Assembly: GCF_019649055.1 (NCBI RefSeq)
Contig: NW_026570306.1
Location: forward strand, 62,001 to 126,000
DNA length: 64,000 nucleotides
Reading direction: 5' to 3'
From: Paramacrobiotus metropolitanus
Lineage: Eukaryota > Tardigrada > Eutardigrada > Parachela > Macrobiotidae
The notes beneath the pieces were generated by a model, which saw nothing but the letters and a program-made list of their open reading frames with translations, made no database searches and had not been told where the DNA came from. The position numbers were made by a program, and so were the translations under genes. Shown one piece after another: positions 53,645 through 64,000 of the stretch (its first letter is position 1; the number at the start of each line of letters is the position of its first letter).

Positions 53645-54234
53645 TGTACAGATACGTATTTTGAGAAAGGTGTGTTTTGACAAAGCCTCTCGAATGTACT
53701 CTAGAGGCTGTAATACGAGTGATTTAAAACATAGAACACCGTAAAACGGATGATGTAAAATCTATTCTAGTCATTTCTAGATGCTTTGATTTTGATCGTA
53801 TTCCGCTATCAAAGTTTCGGGGGTAGCTATCTCCAGTTTCTGACAGCCGGTATGTACGTACATAAATGATACAATGTCATCACAAAGAAATTGAGCCAGT
53901 TCGCTTGAAAGTGACTTTTATGCGGAATTCAGTTACGGTAACCGGCCCAACTTGCAAATGTTTTACTTCTACAGCCGGATGTGCAAATGCTTATGTGCAT
54001 CGTCGGTCACTGGCCACTGTCGGGGTGTATAGCGGGCATCTGACTGAATTCCGAGTAGCAGTGCATCACTGCCAGTTGAGCAAAAACTTCGGTTGTCTGA
54101 ACTAGACTCATTGCTGCTCAAATAACTCAACCTCAGTCAACCAAACCTTTTTTATTTAGTGAATCTGTTTCACTTATATACATGGCTCTCTGATCGTTTT
54201 CAGTGTATTCCTCTTCCGAAATACTGTATAAAAC

Positions 54235-55103
54235 ATGAAGGCCATGTCAAACGGTGGCAGGCGCTCTTACTTTGTTGGCGATTTGATAACGTCGTGTGAT
54301 CCGTTGGTGTGGGCACTAGAGAGCAGCGAATACACGAGGCGTTGTGCTCATTGTTTCCAGCAAAGCGAGAGCTTACGCACGTGTTCGGGATGCCAACTAC
54401 ATCGTTACTGCAGTACTGTCTGTCAGGTACGGCCTACGGTGATTATTTTGAAAACAATTCTAGCAGTTTTGAATTTCGGAGTGATCAACGAACGATTCTG
54501 CCAGGAGAGTAACAACAAGGACAAGGGGAAGCGGGGCGACCTGCTAGAGAGGCTTCTGCTCCCAAAAAAGAAAGAAATTCACGTCGTACTAATTGAAGTG
54601 CCCGGCTTCCGCACGAACTGTTTGTCAAAATTCCTGTATCTTACGATAGTTACGTCACAAGCAAACATCTTGCAGTACTTGTACTCTCATTTTGTGGTTG
54701 GTTTAACACAGGCTGCTGACTGGAAAACGGAACACAAACTGGAATGCGCCATGCTAAAGAAGATCGGGATTGGAACGAAGCATGAGCCATCGGGAGAAAC
54801 AGCATCGCGCAACTATAACGTCGATGCGGATATGATCGCTAAGCTGGCCAATAAAATTAAAGTACGAATAATTATTCAGTTTTCATCGTAAGACCGTCAT
54901 GGCATACAATGGTGTTTGTGACTGCTGTCGAAGTTAATTTAAGCGTTCAAGAAACTATGCGCATAAGTAATGTGTTTTGTAGTCATACGTTGCTTTCTTC
55001 AGCACAACACGACAATAGACATCACAGAAGGTCGGAAATCTGTTCAAGATCTGCTGGCCATGCTGCCGGCGAATCTCCGCCCCTACCTCGATCGGCATTT
55101 TCT
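54235..55103 (+). pseudogene. SMYD-like copy 5, cut off after exon 3
   Basis: Exons 54235-54426, 54712-54861 and 55003-55103 give an intact MYND finger (CAHC...CSGC...YC...AADWKTEHKLEC) and the linker exon (KSVQDLLAMLPAN). No exon 4-7 equivalent follows before copy 6 starts at 57233. An inverted-repeat element begins within the last bases of exon 3 and may have caused or followed the loss. Intron 1 (54427-54711, 285 bases) is free of stops and a multiple of three, so its retention would give a 218-aa open frame. As a gene it could make only a MYND protein. Confidence 0.72.
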
Positions 55104-55760
55104 GTATCATACAGAGCCGGAAGTTCTGTAACGTTTTGATACCACACCCTTACCGCTGATTGGACGGCCGAGTTAAAGTGTTCTGGATCTAAAAGGAGCT
55201 CTCCTGGCTCCGTTACGATACAGAACTCGCATTTCTTGCTAGGTCAAATTTGTTTTTTGATGCGGATGCACAGTACGTTGTACGTCTCACGTCTTATTTT
55301 CAGTTTTCAAGTTTTGAAGGTGTCCGTGTAATTAACGGGAATTTGATTGTTTCTATCGAATCAACTTTCCAGTTCTGCTTTGTTCACTGTTTTCAGCTGC
55401 CTCCGACTGTGCCTGTTTGATTTTGTATCGATGGCAACAGGCAACTTCGCCATAGGCGTCAGCGCGAGGAATGGTAAAATTCCACCTCGGCATACTTTAC
55501 GTGCAACTGCCTTCGCGTTTTGCCTTTTTCACCAGTCGTTCGGTTTCTTCAACTTGACAAAACTTAAAATCGCCAGCAAACAGAAAGGAAACGGCCACAA
55601 AATTGTTGTGAAAAATAAATAAATCGTTGACCAGTTCAGATACGGTAACTGGGCGCTTTTAGAGTCCGTGGTCTCGTTACTCTGTAACGCTATAAGATTC
55701 AGCCATGCACCACTGCTAGATTCACTTTTACAGAACTCCCGGCTCTGTATCTTACAGAAC
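55099..55760. mobile_element. Inverted-repeat element at the end of copy 5
   Basis: TTCTGTATCATACAGAGCCG at the left end and its inverted counterpart at the right end (terminal repeats of about 33 bp) bound 660 bp. A possible 4-bp duplication GCAT lies at 55095-55098 and 55761-55764. Each terminal repeat itself contains TTCTGTA/TACAGAA sub-repeats. There is no transposase. The region 55761-57232 shows no gene. Confidence 0.65.
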
Positions 55761-57232
55761 GCATCTAAAGCGCGTTTCGAGTAGGACTACTAAAATTTAT
55801 TTTAAAACAAGAATTGGAGACCAACACATTGAGTTACCAGGGCGCAGGGCAGCCATAAGCAGGCGGCAGCTAGTCCTTCCGATTGCAATCCGAACGGTAG
55901 ATGCCGCTCGGTGGGTGGTAACTACAGGGTGCAGACGCCAAGTTGTCACCATCGCTTAAATTCATTTTTAAAAATTAGAAAAAGTTCATTTACTCTGGTT
56001 TAATTTAATACTTGTTTCTAATACAGAATTTAATTCTGCGTTAACTGAAATCGACATTTGACCGTTGGCGTTGAAACTGAAGTCGGGAACAAGGTCAGAA
56101 GTAAGATCCCTGGTGGTGTATTTCTGGCCAGTATACTCATTTCATCAGAAAAACAGGAAAACACTTTCTACTCTTGAAATTAGGTTTAGCAAGCTAAAAA
56201 TACGTTAAGTAAGCGTTGAGAAGAGAACCAACTCAATGGAACCCTTACTTTATTTTTAAAAAATTTTTGTTGGAGATTGTCAGGCTTTTATAATGCTATA
56301 CGGTACTACTGGCGAAAATTTTTTCGTAAATGTCTGGAACCTTTAGGTGTTCGAATGATCGTTAAAAAATGTGTGGAAGGGATCATTCTAAGCGATTTTA
56401 AAGTTAACAGGGACATACATGCCATTCCCGATTTACTGTGAACCACCGACGAGTGGAGGAAAAAATCAACAAAGCGTTCGTCAACAAAAATTATGTGCCC
56501 AATGGGGAGCCGCTGGAACGGAATGAGCCGCATTTACCTGGTCAACCGCAACCGTTAAACTGATACCACATATGTCCGCAATCATATTATGTCAAAGATG
56601 GTTAGGGGTGGCATTCCTCGTTTGTGTGGGGATCGCTAGAAGGGCGTCTTCCCCCATTTTGACAGTGCTATTTTCTAAGTCGCAATTGTGACCTCCCAGG
56701 GGTTCGAAGAGAATCAGATGATGTACATCCCGAGACAGTATTGGATGTTGAAGAGTTTTCACTTGTCACGGATTAGCTAAGATCCTAAGGGCTGACCTTG
56801 ATTTTTAAACAAATTTTGGGCGCACGGCAGGCGACCACGGGAGACGGGTCGGGACGTATCGTGAAGCAGGTGGCGTTCGAGTTTTCTGGTATAACTTGTC
56901 AAACAACGCTTACTTGCTGGCAGTTTTGGGTTCAAATGATGCAGGAGAGAAATTACGATTATGTTAACATTAAATAAAAATTCTAGAGTCTGTCGGAAAT
57001 TTTTAATAAATAAGCAAAGTTTTGGTGACAACTTGGCATGTGCACCCTGTAGATTTGCTGCGAATCTGCGGCCCATCCTTAGGCACGATACTGACAGTGA
57101 GGTCTCTCCGCTCTCAAGCTGCTAAACCTTACTTCCCTAAGGCTGATGTTTTAAAGATGAATATGATCTATTTTTGAACGGAACTTCCTGAGTCTTTTTG
57201 AGTTGATCCTTTGCGTTAGTCGTCGGACGGGA

Positions 57233-60200
57233 ATGGAAGCGATTCAAGCGATGACAGGCAGTAGCAGCCGCTGTTACACTGTTGGCGACTTGATAATGTC
57301 CTGTGAGCCGTTGGTGTGGATATTGGAGAGCAGCGCTTACAAGATACGCTGCGCTTATTGCCTCCAGAAAAACCAGGAGTTGCGTACATGTTCAGGATGC
57401 CATCTGCATCGCTACTGTAATCCGGTCTGTCAGGTACGGTGATTATACTGACAGTACGGTGCTTTTACGAGCTTTCAAATGGTTTGAGTTACTGTGCAAT
57501 CAAAAACGAATCTAGAGCGCATAACTGCGGCACAATGATGGGGCTTTTGCTCCGGTTATAGACCATAACTAGAAAATCGGTATCCTGCTAGTCGGTATCG
57601 GTAATAGCCAACCTGGTTTCCACAAGAATTGTCGGCTTAACACTCGTTTCTGATGATGCTGCATCGCTGGAGCTACTGTCTTTCCCTGTGAATCACGCAT
57701 GCTGGGTTCCCCAGCGCTGATCCTGCACTTGCACACCGTTCACAGCGTTTCTCAACTTCATTGTGGTCAGCGACTCAGTGTGCCATATGGCTTAATATGG
57801 TGTGGTTGTCTTAACACAGGCCGCTGATTGGAAAGTGGAGCACAAATTCGAATGTGCCTTGCTGAAGACAATCGGTACGGGAATGCGCCTAGGAACAGAA
57901 CGCTGGTCTTTGAGGCAAACGGTCTCGGGCCACTATGCCGTTCCTACGGAGATGATCGCCAAGTTGGCCAATAAAATCAAAGTAAGATTATCCTGGAATG
58001 AACCTTTGGGCTGCTGTCCTTTAATCGAGAATGTGTATCTGATCAGGTCCTGATCTGATATACAAGGATGACTACAGTACTTCATTTTCGCCGTGCTGTT
58101 GATATCGTTTTTGATTTTATCTGGCAGTCTGGCAGACCTTGCTGTTTTTCTGATACCTGGTTTGCCGTTTTGGGATAGCAACAGCAATTCCATAGTTCTT
58201 GACTATCCAGTGTTAGGCATAGAGTCATAGACATCTATCGCCTCATTCACATCACGGCGTTTGTAGTACTGGGCTCTCCAAGGAAGCCTATGATCTTCCT
58301 TTTTGTCATGTATTGTCATGTGTAGGAATCGTATCTTTATTGTATCGTAATGGTCAGGAAAACAACTGAAAGGAAACTGAGGAATCGTAACTAGAGAACC
58401 GGGAAAACACAAGAGAAGTTGCTAAGAAGACAAGGACAAAGGACAGAAATAGGAAAGTATTAGAAGGACAATAAACACGTGAACTCAGTATACTACATTC
58501 CCTTCCCTCGCCCAAAAAGAGCTGGGTTGAACCATTGCATCAGAACCATATATTTAGCAGCATACAAACCATAGAACCATAGCAACAAGAACCACGGCAA
58601 CAGAACCATATAGTTAGTGAACTCTGAACCACTGAGACGAAGCGTCGTAGGAACCGGAACTGGAATCACAGTATGTCGTATGGAGGACGCGGTGCGTAAT
58701 CCGTAATGTAGTTATTCGTAGCGACGTCGGATTTCTTCTGTGAGCGGCATGCCTTTGCTATATGACCTTTCTTCCCACAGTTATGGCATACGTGTTTCCT
58801 GTAGAAACAGCGCTCGCGCATGTGATCGGTTGATCCACAGGAATCGCATCTTCGCTTAGGGGAACTGGAATCGGAATCGGACTCGTTTTGATTGCTGGTG
58901 GGTGGCTTGTGGCTTCCATTTGCACTGGATTGACCACTGGAATTGGATGTCTTTTGCTTGACAACCGTTGACCTTCTGCTAGCTGTGACTTTCATCACAG
59001 TTTCACGGTCTTGGCTGGACGTACTGGCCGTAGCTTCTTCAATGCCGGTTTCCATCTTCCTGGCGGCGTTCAGGGTCTCTTCGTGGGTCTGGTATTCGTT
59101 TATCAGTAGGTGACGGCGGACGGAATCCGACTGGATGCCGTTTATGAAGACGGCGCTGAGCATCGGGTCGATGATGTCAGCGGGAAACTTGCATACGGTA
59201 CTCCTGTACCGTAACCTGCTGGAGTATGCCGCCAGCGATTCGTCCTTCCCTTGGACAGTTCGGAACAGGTGTGCCCACTCCGCGACCTTGAATGTGTACT
59301 TGTTGTACACTGTATCCAATTTGGCCAGCAGCATTTCTATGGTGAGTTTCTTGTCCGTGATGGCAGTCGGCCTGCACATCGAGACAAGCATCTCGAATGG
59401 CTTGACCTCCAGCGAGTTCAGAAGCAGCCCTTTCTGCTTCTCCACGGGGATGTCGGCGAATTCGATATAGCTGTGGAGGTTTTCTTTCCACATATCCCAC
59501 TGCATCGACTCGGGATTAAACCGTAGGATGGGATGAGTTTCTGGTGTCGCCATATTCGAACGAATTAAGAAGCGAACTAGCGCTGTTAAGCCGTATATAA
59601 AGAACTCGTACACTTCAATGATAGAGATCTACAGTATTACACAAGCTTCACGCCATTGTCATGTATTGTCATGTGTAGGAATCGTATCTTTATTGTATCG
59701 TAATGGTCAGGAAAACAACTGAAAGGAAACTGAGGAATCGTAACTAGAGAACCGGGAAAACACAAGAGAAGTTGCTAAGAAGACAAGGACAAAGGACAGA
59801 AATAGGAAAGTATTAGAAGGACAATAAACACGTGAACTCAGTATACTACACTTTTCTCCCTTTTACTTAAAAAATGCTTACTAGAAATCCGATTCCAAAA
59901 CCTTTTTTCACTATACTAATTGCTGCACACGGCTTCCTAAAAAGGATACGAAATGTTTTTCCTGTTAGCCGGTACCTAAGTCCTAAGTGCAATGGCGTGA
60001 TTTGTTTGTCATCTCGGTGCTTAACTGTTTAAGTAAATCTCTTATTCAAAAAAAAACTGCAATAGTTGCTGGCTGAGGTTAAAAATCGCTTTTTGAGCAG
60101 TAATCACACACGAGACGTATACCGTTCACAGAGGAGACCAGAATGTACCGCATTCGGTTTTCATTCAGTCTAGGGTTAAAAATTAAGATTTTCCGGACCG

Positions 60201-61947
60201 GCTGGGAAAAAGCATTAGCCACTAGCCAGTTAGTGATTTTGGTACCTCATAGGCCTCATACTGATAATTTTCCAGTTAAACACGATGATGGACATTCCGG
60301 GCATCGGTCGGGCATCTGCTAAGGACCTTCTGCTTATGCTGCCGGAAAATCCTTCGCAAGCGGAAGTCGAACTGGAACTGCAGCCGGCGTAAGCTTTCTC
60401 TCAGGATGTCTAGACCAATTCTTGAGAAGGGGTACTATTCGTAGACTGTCCGCCATGGAAGCTCAAAATTCCCTGGTAGTTGGCTTACCAGCAGCAGAGT
60501 TTCTGGCGTATTACGGGATCCTGCGCTACAACATTCTACCCATTTACGATACGTTTCATATCCCCACCATCCCGATCGGCCTAGCCGTGTATCCGCAGGC
60601 GCCGCCGCGATGGATGACACCGGTGTGCTGGGACATTAATGTGGTTCTTAACTGCCGCGGACGCCGGCTGGTTATACATGCCGTTGAAGTTATTCAGGAA
60701 TACACCGGACTTGCAGATGTACGTGGGCTTAGGCGCACACTTGTACTTGTACTTGTACGTAGGCGCATACAACCGAAAAATATATATGGCGCTTACAATA
60801 CGAACAGACACCCATTTAACACAGTTCCTTTCACAATTTCGGAAATGTGAACCTGGTTTGGTGGCAATTTTCATCTTCCACCCCGGTTGCCACAAAGTAT
60901 TCTTTGAAATCTGTGATTTTTGCAGTTACGATACAGCGACATGGCCCGGGAACCATTCTGTCTGACACGAACAGCACGTCGCGATAAATTTGAAAAACGT
61001 TTTGGCTATCCATGTGCTTGTCGGCGATGTACGGAAGAATATGTACGGTAGCTACAAACAAACTACGAATATCGTTGAGATTCTTGACTACGTGTAATAA
61101 ACAAGTCTCGGTGTTTCTTAGGACGCTGAGATTAATCCGTTACGCTGCGTAACGGTGGGGTGCACGAATCGCATTCCCAGCGACAGTCGTGCGCAGAAAG
61201 CCTGCTCAGAATGTGGTGCCATCAATAGTGACCGGCTGAAGCAGTTCCGTGGTTTTATCCAGCTGCACGAGAACATTATGTCGCGTTACTCCTTAAAGCT
61301 TCCGGGGGGTATCTTCATGGAGTTCTGTAAAGAAATAGACGCTGCTGGTATTCTGCAGCCGGATGCACATATCCGCTACGTCTACGGTTGGGAACTGGCT
61401 CACAAATACTGTCTTGAGGACCGCTTTGAAGAAGGCTGGCAGATGCTGCAGGAGATGGTTGCTTGTATCCGGTAAATTATGTGATTTCACATCTTCCATT
61501 TATAATCGTGGCAAAACAGATTTATTAGATATAGTACAATATTTTTATTGATTATCACCTGCCTAAGTTTATGGTTTCTCCTATTTGCATGTGTGGCTGT
61601 CTGCAAAGCAGATCATGGTTTTGCTTACTGTCTTTAGGAAGATACACCTAAAGTATGCGGTTATGCGAGCTATCATACTGATGTCTGCGGGGAAATCCGC
61701 CGTTATAGGAATGCATCGGCGCGTGCTGAATGACTTGCAGCTGGTGTCGAGTCCGGCGAAAGAGAAGCTGGAAACATTAGCCCTGCAAGTGTGCCATCAC
61801 GCCTTCGAATATTATGACGAAGCCAAGGATATCTTGGCTGTGCTGTTTGGGAAGAAATCAAAGGAGGTTCTGACCGGTCACGTTATGTTTGAGCCGGTGG
61901 CGGAAAAAATACGCGTCATGGAGCAGGCTTTCCGCGGCAGCAAGTAA
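57233..61947 (+). CDS. SMYD-like protein, array copy 6 (intact)
   Basis: Exons 57233-57433, 57820-57981, 60276-60388, 60445-60718, 60926-61042, 61122-61471, 61638-61947. The phases match copy 1 and give 508 aa. MYND (CAYC...CSGC...YC...AADWKVEHKFEC), SET core, post-SET CACRRC, Cys ribbon (LRC...CSEC) and TPR-like C-terminus are present. The SET loop reads TPVCWDIN in place of NHSC.PN and no N-terminal GxG is present. As in copy 1 this argues against methyltransferase activity, while zinc and protein binding could persist. Intron 2 (2.3 kb) carries the gag-only retroelement C. The start ATG at 57233 gives three residues more than in copy 1. Confidence 0.85.
58304..58497 (-). repeat. 3' LTR of element C
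   Basis: Sense start TGTAGTATACTGAG, end CATGACA. It contains AATAAAG on the sense strand. Confidence 0.9.
58666..59553 (-). CDS. gag: Element C Gag with two zinc knuckles
   Basis: 295 aa from the ATG at 59553 (MATPETHPILRF); the frame is open to 59613. The Gag domain runs through about residue 190 (WAHLFRTVQGKDESLAAYSS). Two CCHC knuckles end it, CDSCGSTDHMRERC and CHNCGKKGHIAKAC, followed by a short tail. The arrangement is that of gypsy/BEL Gag proteins that bind RNA through paired knuckles. Pol is absent: after the stop only ACCATAGAACC-type repeats precede the 3' LTR. Confidence 0.9.
   Translation of the reverse strand: MATPETHPILRFNPESMQWDMWKENLHSYIEFADIPVEKQKGLLLNSLEVKPFEMLVSMCRPTAITDKKLTIEMLLAKLDTVYNKYTFKVAEWAHLFRTVQGKDESLAAYSSRLRYRSTVCKFPADIIDPMLSAVFINGIQSDSVRRHLLINEYQTHEETLNAARKMETGIEEATASTSSQDRETVMKVTASRRSTVVKQKTSNSSGQSSANGSHKPPTSNQNESDSDSSSPKRRCDSCGSTDHMRERCFYRKHVCHNCGKKGHIAKACRSQKKSDVATNNYITDYAPRPPYDIL
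59657..59850 (-). repeat. 5' LTR of element C
   Basis: Same 194 bp as the 3' LTR. The remaining intron to 60275 shows nothing. Confidence 0.9.
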
Positions 61948-62238
61948 TGGGTTTAATGCTTTCTTTTTGCTAAATTGAGTGTACTGCTGTCATCGTTTAA
62001 CTGGCTGGCGAGTGATTTACTGGCAAATTAAAAACAGTGCTCGAATACGTTGGTTAATGTGCACATGTACCGGGCGAAATCAACCACATTCTGCCAGCGG
62101 TGATTTATGTGGCGAGCTACTAGTGGGGGCACCAGAATGGAGTTGTACTGCAACCATGAAACTGATCGGTATTCACGATAAATTTGAAACAGTATTAACA
62201 TACAGCGCGATGAGTCTAATAACAGAAGCGAACGTTTC

Positions 62239-62605
62239 TCAGTCAAATTCTATAGGCAAGGTTCTTAGGTTCATCCCAAACTCCGGCATCAACTTCCAGC
62301 CTTCTTCAAAACGGTTCTCGTTGTACAGCATCCGCGGCCATTCCCAACTACACACGTAGCGGATGTGCGCATCCGGCTGCAGGATATCGGCAGCGTCCAT
62401 TTCCTTCAGGAGATCGATAACCATGGCCCCGTACAACTCCTTCTTATACACGTCTTAAAGGTCTCGTGTTGCTACATGAAACGACGGAACTGCTTCAACC
62501 GTTCTGCATTCAAGGCATCGCATTTGGCGCAGGGTTGCAGAGCGCGGTCGTCGCGCGGAACACGATTTGCGCATCCAACAACAGCCATTACTGTAGCTAC
62601 GAGGG
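62239..62605 (-). pseudogene. Inverted SMYD-like exon 6 fragment
   Basis: Read on the minus strand this matches exon 6 of the array: GCANRVPRDDRALQPCAKCD then LNAERLKQFRRFM, a TAG, then in another frame MDAADILQPDAHIRYVCSWEW and RFEEGWKLM. One stop and one shift break it. It lies 290 bases after copy 6 in the opposite orientation, so a local inversion or inverted duplication took place. Confidence 0.75.
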
Positions 62606-62777
62606 AATGACAGGGCTTATTTCAGCTGCACTTGCGGCCTCCACCCAGTATGTGTTTTACGTTGCGTTGTGGTCGGACATAATCTTACGTACCGAGTCTC
62701 AAAACGGATATCCCGTGTGTACACAGGCGGCAGCAAAAATATGCCTTATCATGCAAGCTTTCCGCGGTCGCAAGTAA
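62606..62777 (+). pseudogene. SMYD-like exon 7 remnant, plus strand
   Basis: The end of a terminal exon (NGYPVCTQAAAKICLIMQAF then RGRK and stop) matches copy 2 (RGYAVCEQAAAKISLFLQAF). The 5' half is degenerate. It abuts the inverted exon-6 fragment, which marks a breakpoint near 62600. From 62778 to 63248 there is no gene. Confidence 0.65.
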
Positions 62778-63248
62778 GGCCTGTTTAATATCGTTGTCTT
62801 CCTGCGAAATTTCTTTTAGCGCTTTTCTTATAAATTTGCATTACTGTACAACTTCTGTTGTTGACGAGAAAAATTTTTCACTGCATTATTATTTATTTTT
62901 AACTTGGTAATCTGTTCGTCGGACGAAATTAATCGCATTCCGTCGTTTTATCAAATAAATTTTCTGTTCATGGTATTAAAAAAGCAGACAATGATCTATT
63001 TATTGTAGCCGTGAAACTTTGTCACTACTATGAGAAAACAAGACTTCTGAACGTACAGTGCGACAGGAGAATGAACAAAAGCGAAAGCTGCTCCCAAATA
63101 AACAACTACATTTTCCAAGACAAAGGTATTTCATACTGAAAGCAGGATTAAGCCAAGCAGTTGAGAAGCGCGCCAATTTCTGAACAAACTACTGGAGACA
63201 AATGAGTACAGGTTGTTCAACGCAAACCAACCTACCGAACTGTCCACA

Positions 63249-63558
63249 TTACTGTCGGCCACGAAAAGCCTGCTCGATCTGGCGCACAAAGCCCTCAGTT
63301 CGGGCAAGCAGCATATTCCCACCAACAGCCCCCTTCGACTCCTCCCCATACAGCATGACAAAGATGTCCCGTGCTTCGCGGCAATAATCCAGCATTACGG
63401 GACACGCGCTGTCCGTCATGGTTTTCAGTTGTTTCTTTTCCTCGTCGTTCAACTGCTTAATCCTCTCCAGGACCCGATTCTTGAGAGCCGAAGCCGCCGA
63501 TACGCCGGCCAACGACAGCTCCATAGCGTGAGACACGTTGTACTTCGGGTAAATATTC
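63249..63558 (-). CDS. Terminal exon of a minus-strand SMYD-like copy (partial)
   Basis: 310 bases, exactly the length and phase of exon 7 in copies 1, 3, 4 and 6, with acceptor TTTACAG on the minus strand. It reads NIYPKYNVSHAMELSLAGVS ... YCREARDIFVMLYGEESKGA ... QAFRGRQ and stop, closest to copy 3. Exon 6 is not found in the remaining 440 bases, so the rest lies beyond the window or is lost. The array therefore contains a copy in the opposite orientation. Confidence 0.8.
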
Positions 63559-64000
63559 CTGTAAATGCATGCATGCTATTTTTAATAGCCTGACTCCCTG
63601 TTCGCATGCCGACGCATGGTTAGTCTATAACCGTTTAAAACGTACGGACGTTTATAACATCCGGCGGATGTCTAGCCCTTAAACCGTCCAATACGTTCGC
63701 CGTAAAGTTTGTCCACACATTACCAGTATTAGATTAACTACGTGAAAGACGGCCTGGATCTGCCCCAGCGTAGGAGCCTTTACCATGCTTGTGTGCAGCT
63801 ACACTTCGACTACGGGTCGGATACGTGGTCACCGGCATCTTTGGCTTCGCGCGGCAAACTGGCTAATGCACAGCGGAAAGCACTGTGGCGATTTCTGATT
63901 ACGAGGAGCGGGTACCACCCGAGCGGTACCACAAACTGCGCATCCTGCGGCTTCCTGCCGGTGAACGACCGTTGGAAGCAGTCCGAGGCAGTATGGTTGT

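Larger units (their letters stand above)
58304..59850 (-). mobile_element. Gag-only LTR retrotransposon, element C, in intron 2 of copy 6
   Basis: 1.55 kb bounded by 194-bp LTRs (58304-58497 and 59657-59850) that look identical by eye, with a 5-bp duplication CTTTT on both sides. Sense orientation is minus. A primer site TGGCGTGAAGCTTG follows the 5' LTR after one base, and a polypurine tract GGGCGAGGGAAGGGAA abuts the 3' LTR. The only ORF is Gag; no protease, RT or integrase is present. It is a non-autonomous element that must use another element's Pol, and a recent insertion. Confidence 0.92.

Noticed and set aside
63866-64000. Open frame at the right edge (RYHKLRILRLPAGERPLEAV)
   Set aside because: It faintly resembles the start of a HET-type domain, but it is cut by the window end and too short to support.

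Overview
This is nuclear DNA of a small-genome animal. Genes carry GT-AG introns, the code is standard, and MYND/SET genes sit among Ty3/gypsy, Mutator-like (MULE) and inverted-repeat elements. The style fits an ecdysozoan invertebrate. A tardigrade is my guess, but no marker here proves it.

The backbone is a tandem array of SMYD-like (MYND + split SET) genes with one conserved seven-exon structure (intron phases 0, 0, 2, 0, 0, 2). Copies 1 (2794-6914) and 6 (57233-61947) read intact, about 495 and 508 aa. Copy 3 (28112-31181) is intact except for a one-base shift in exon 2. Copy 2 (7733-8646) and copy 4 (32629-36812) are pseudogenes. Copy 5 (54235-55103) stops after exon 3 at an inverted-repeat element. 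An inverted exon-6 scrap with an exon-7 remnant lies at 62239-62777, and the last exon of a copy in the opposite orientation at 63249-63558. All SET-bearing copies keep the zinc ligands but have lost the AdoMet-binding NHSC core, so they look like pseudo-methyltransferases used as binding proteins.

Between copies 2 and 3 lies a four-exon minus-strand gene (9450-13311, about 692 aa) with a Tudor-like N-terminus and an F-box-like segment. A large fold-back element sits in its second intron.

The rest is mobile DNA. Element A (13658-27593, minus strand) is a complete 13.9-kb Ty3/gypsy-type retrotransposon. Its LTRs are identical except for one 16-bp indel, and it is flanked by a 4-bp target duplication. 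It encodes split Gag, a single PR-RT-RH-IN Pol, and three further ORFs after Pol, one of which is three tandem linker-histone-like winged helices. A MULE (38495-53644) has 9-bp target duplications, terminal repeats made of CCTTCTC-type minisatellite, and a spliced transposase. It is joined to a 3'-truncated gypsy element B (39404 to about 51050). Element C (58304-59850) is a 1.5-kb LTR element coding only for Gag, with a 5-bp target duplication, inside intron 2 of copy 6.

The most unusual observations are the histone-H1-like ORF in element A, strand-specific saturation of elements A and B with CCGA-core motifs in coding and leader sequence, matching -1 frameshift signals at both gag/pol junctions, a bZIP/heat-shock site cluster in the element B leader, and the catalytically empty SMYD array. 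Left of the array (350-1790) is a satellite of near-palindromic units.
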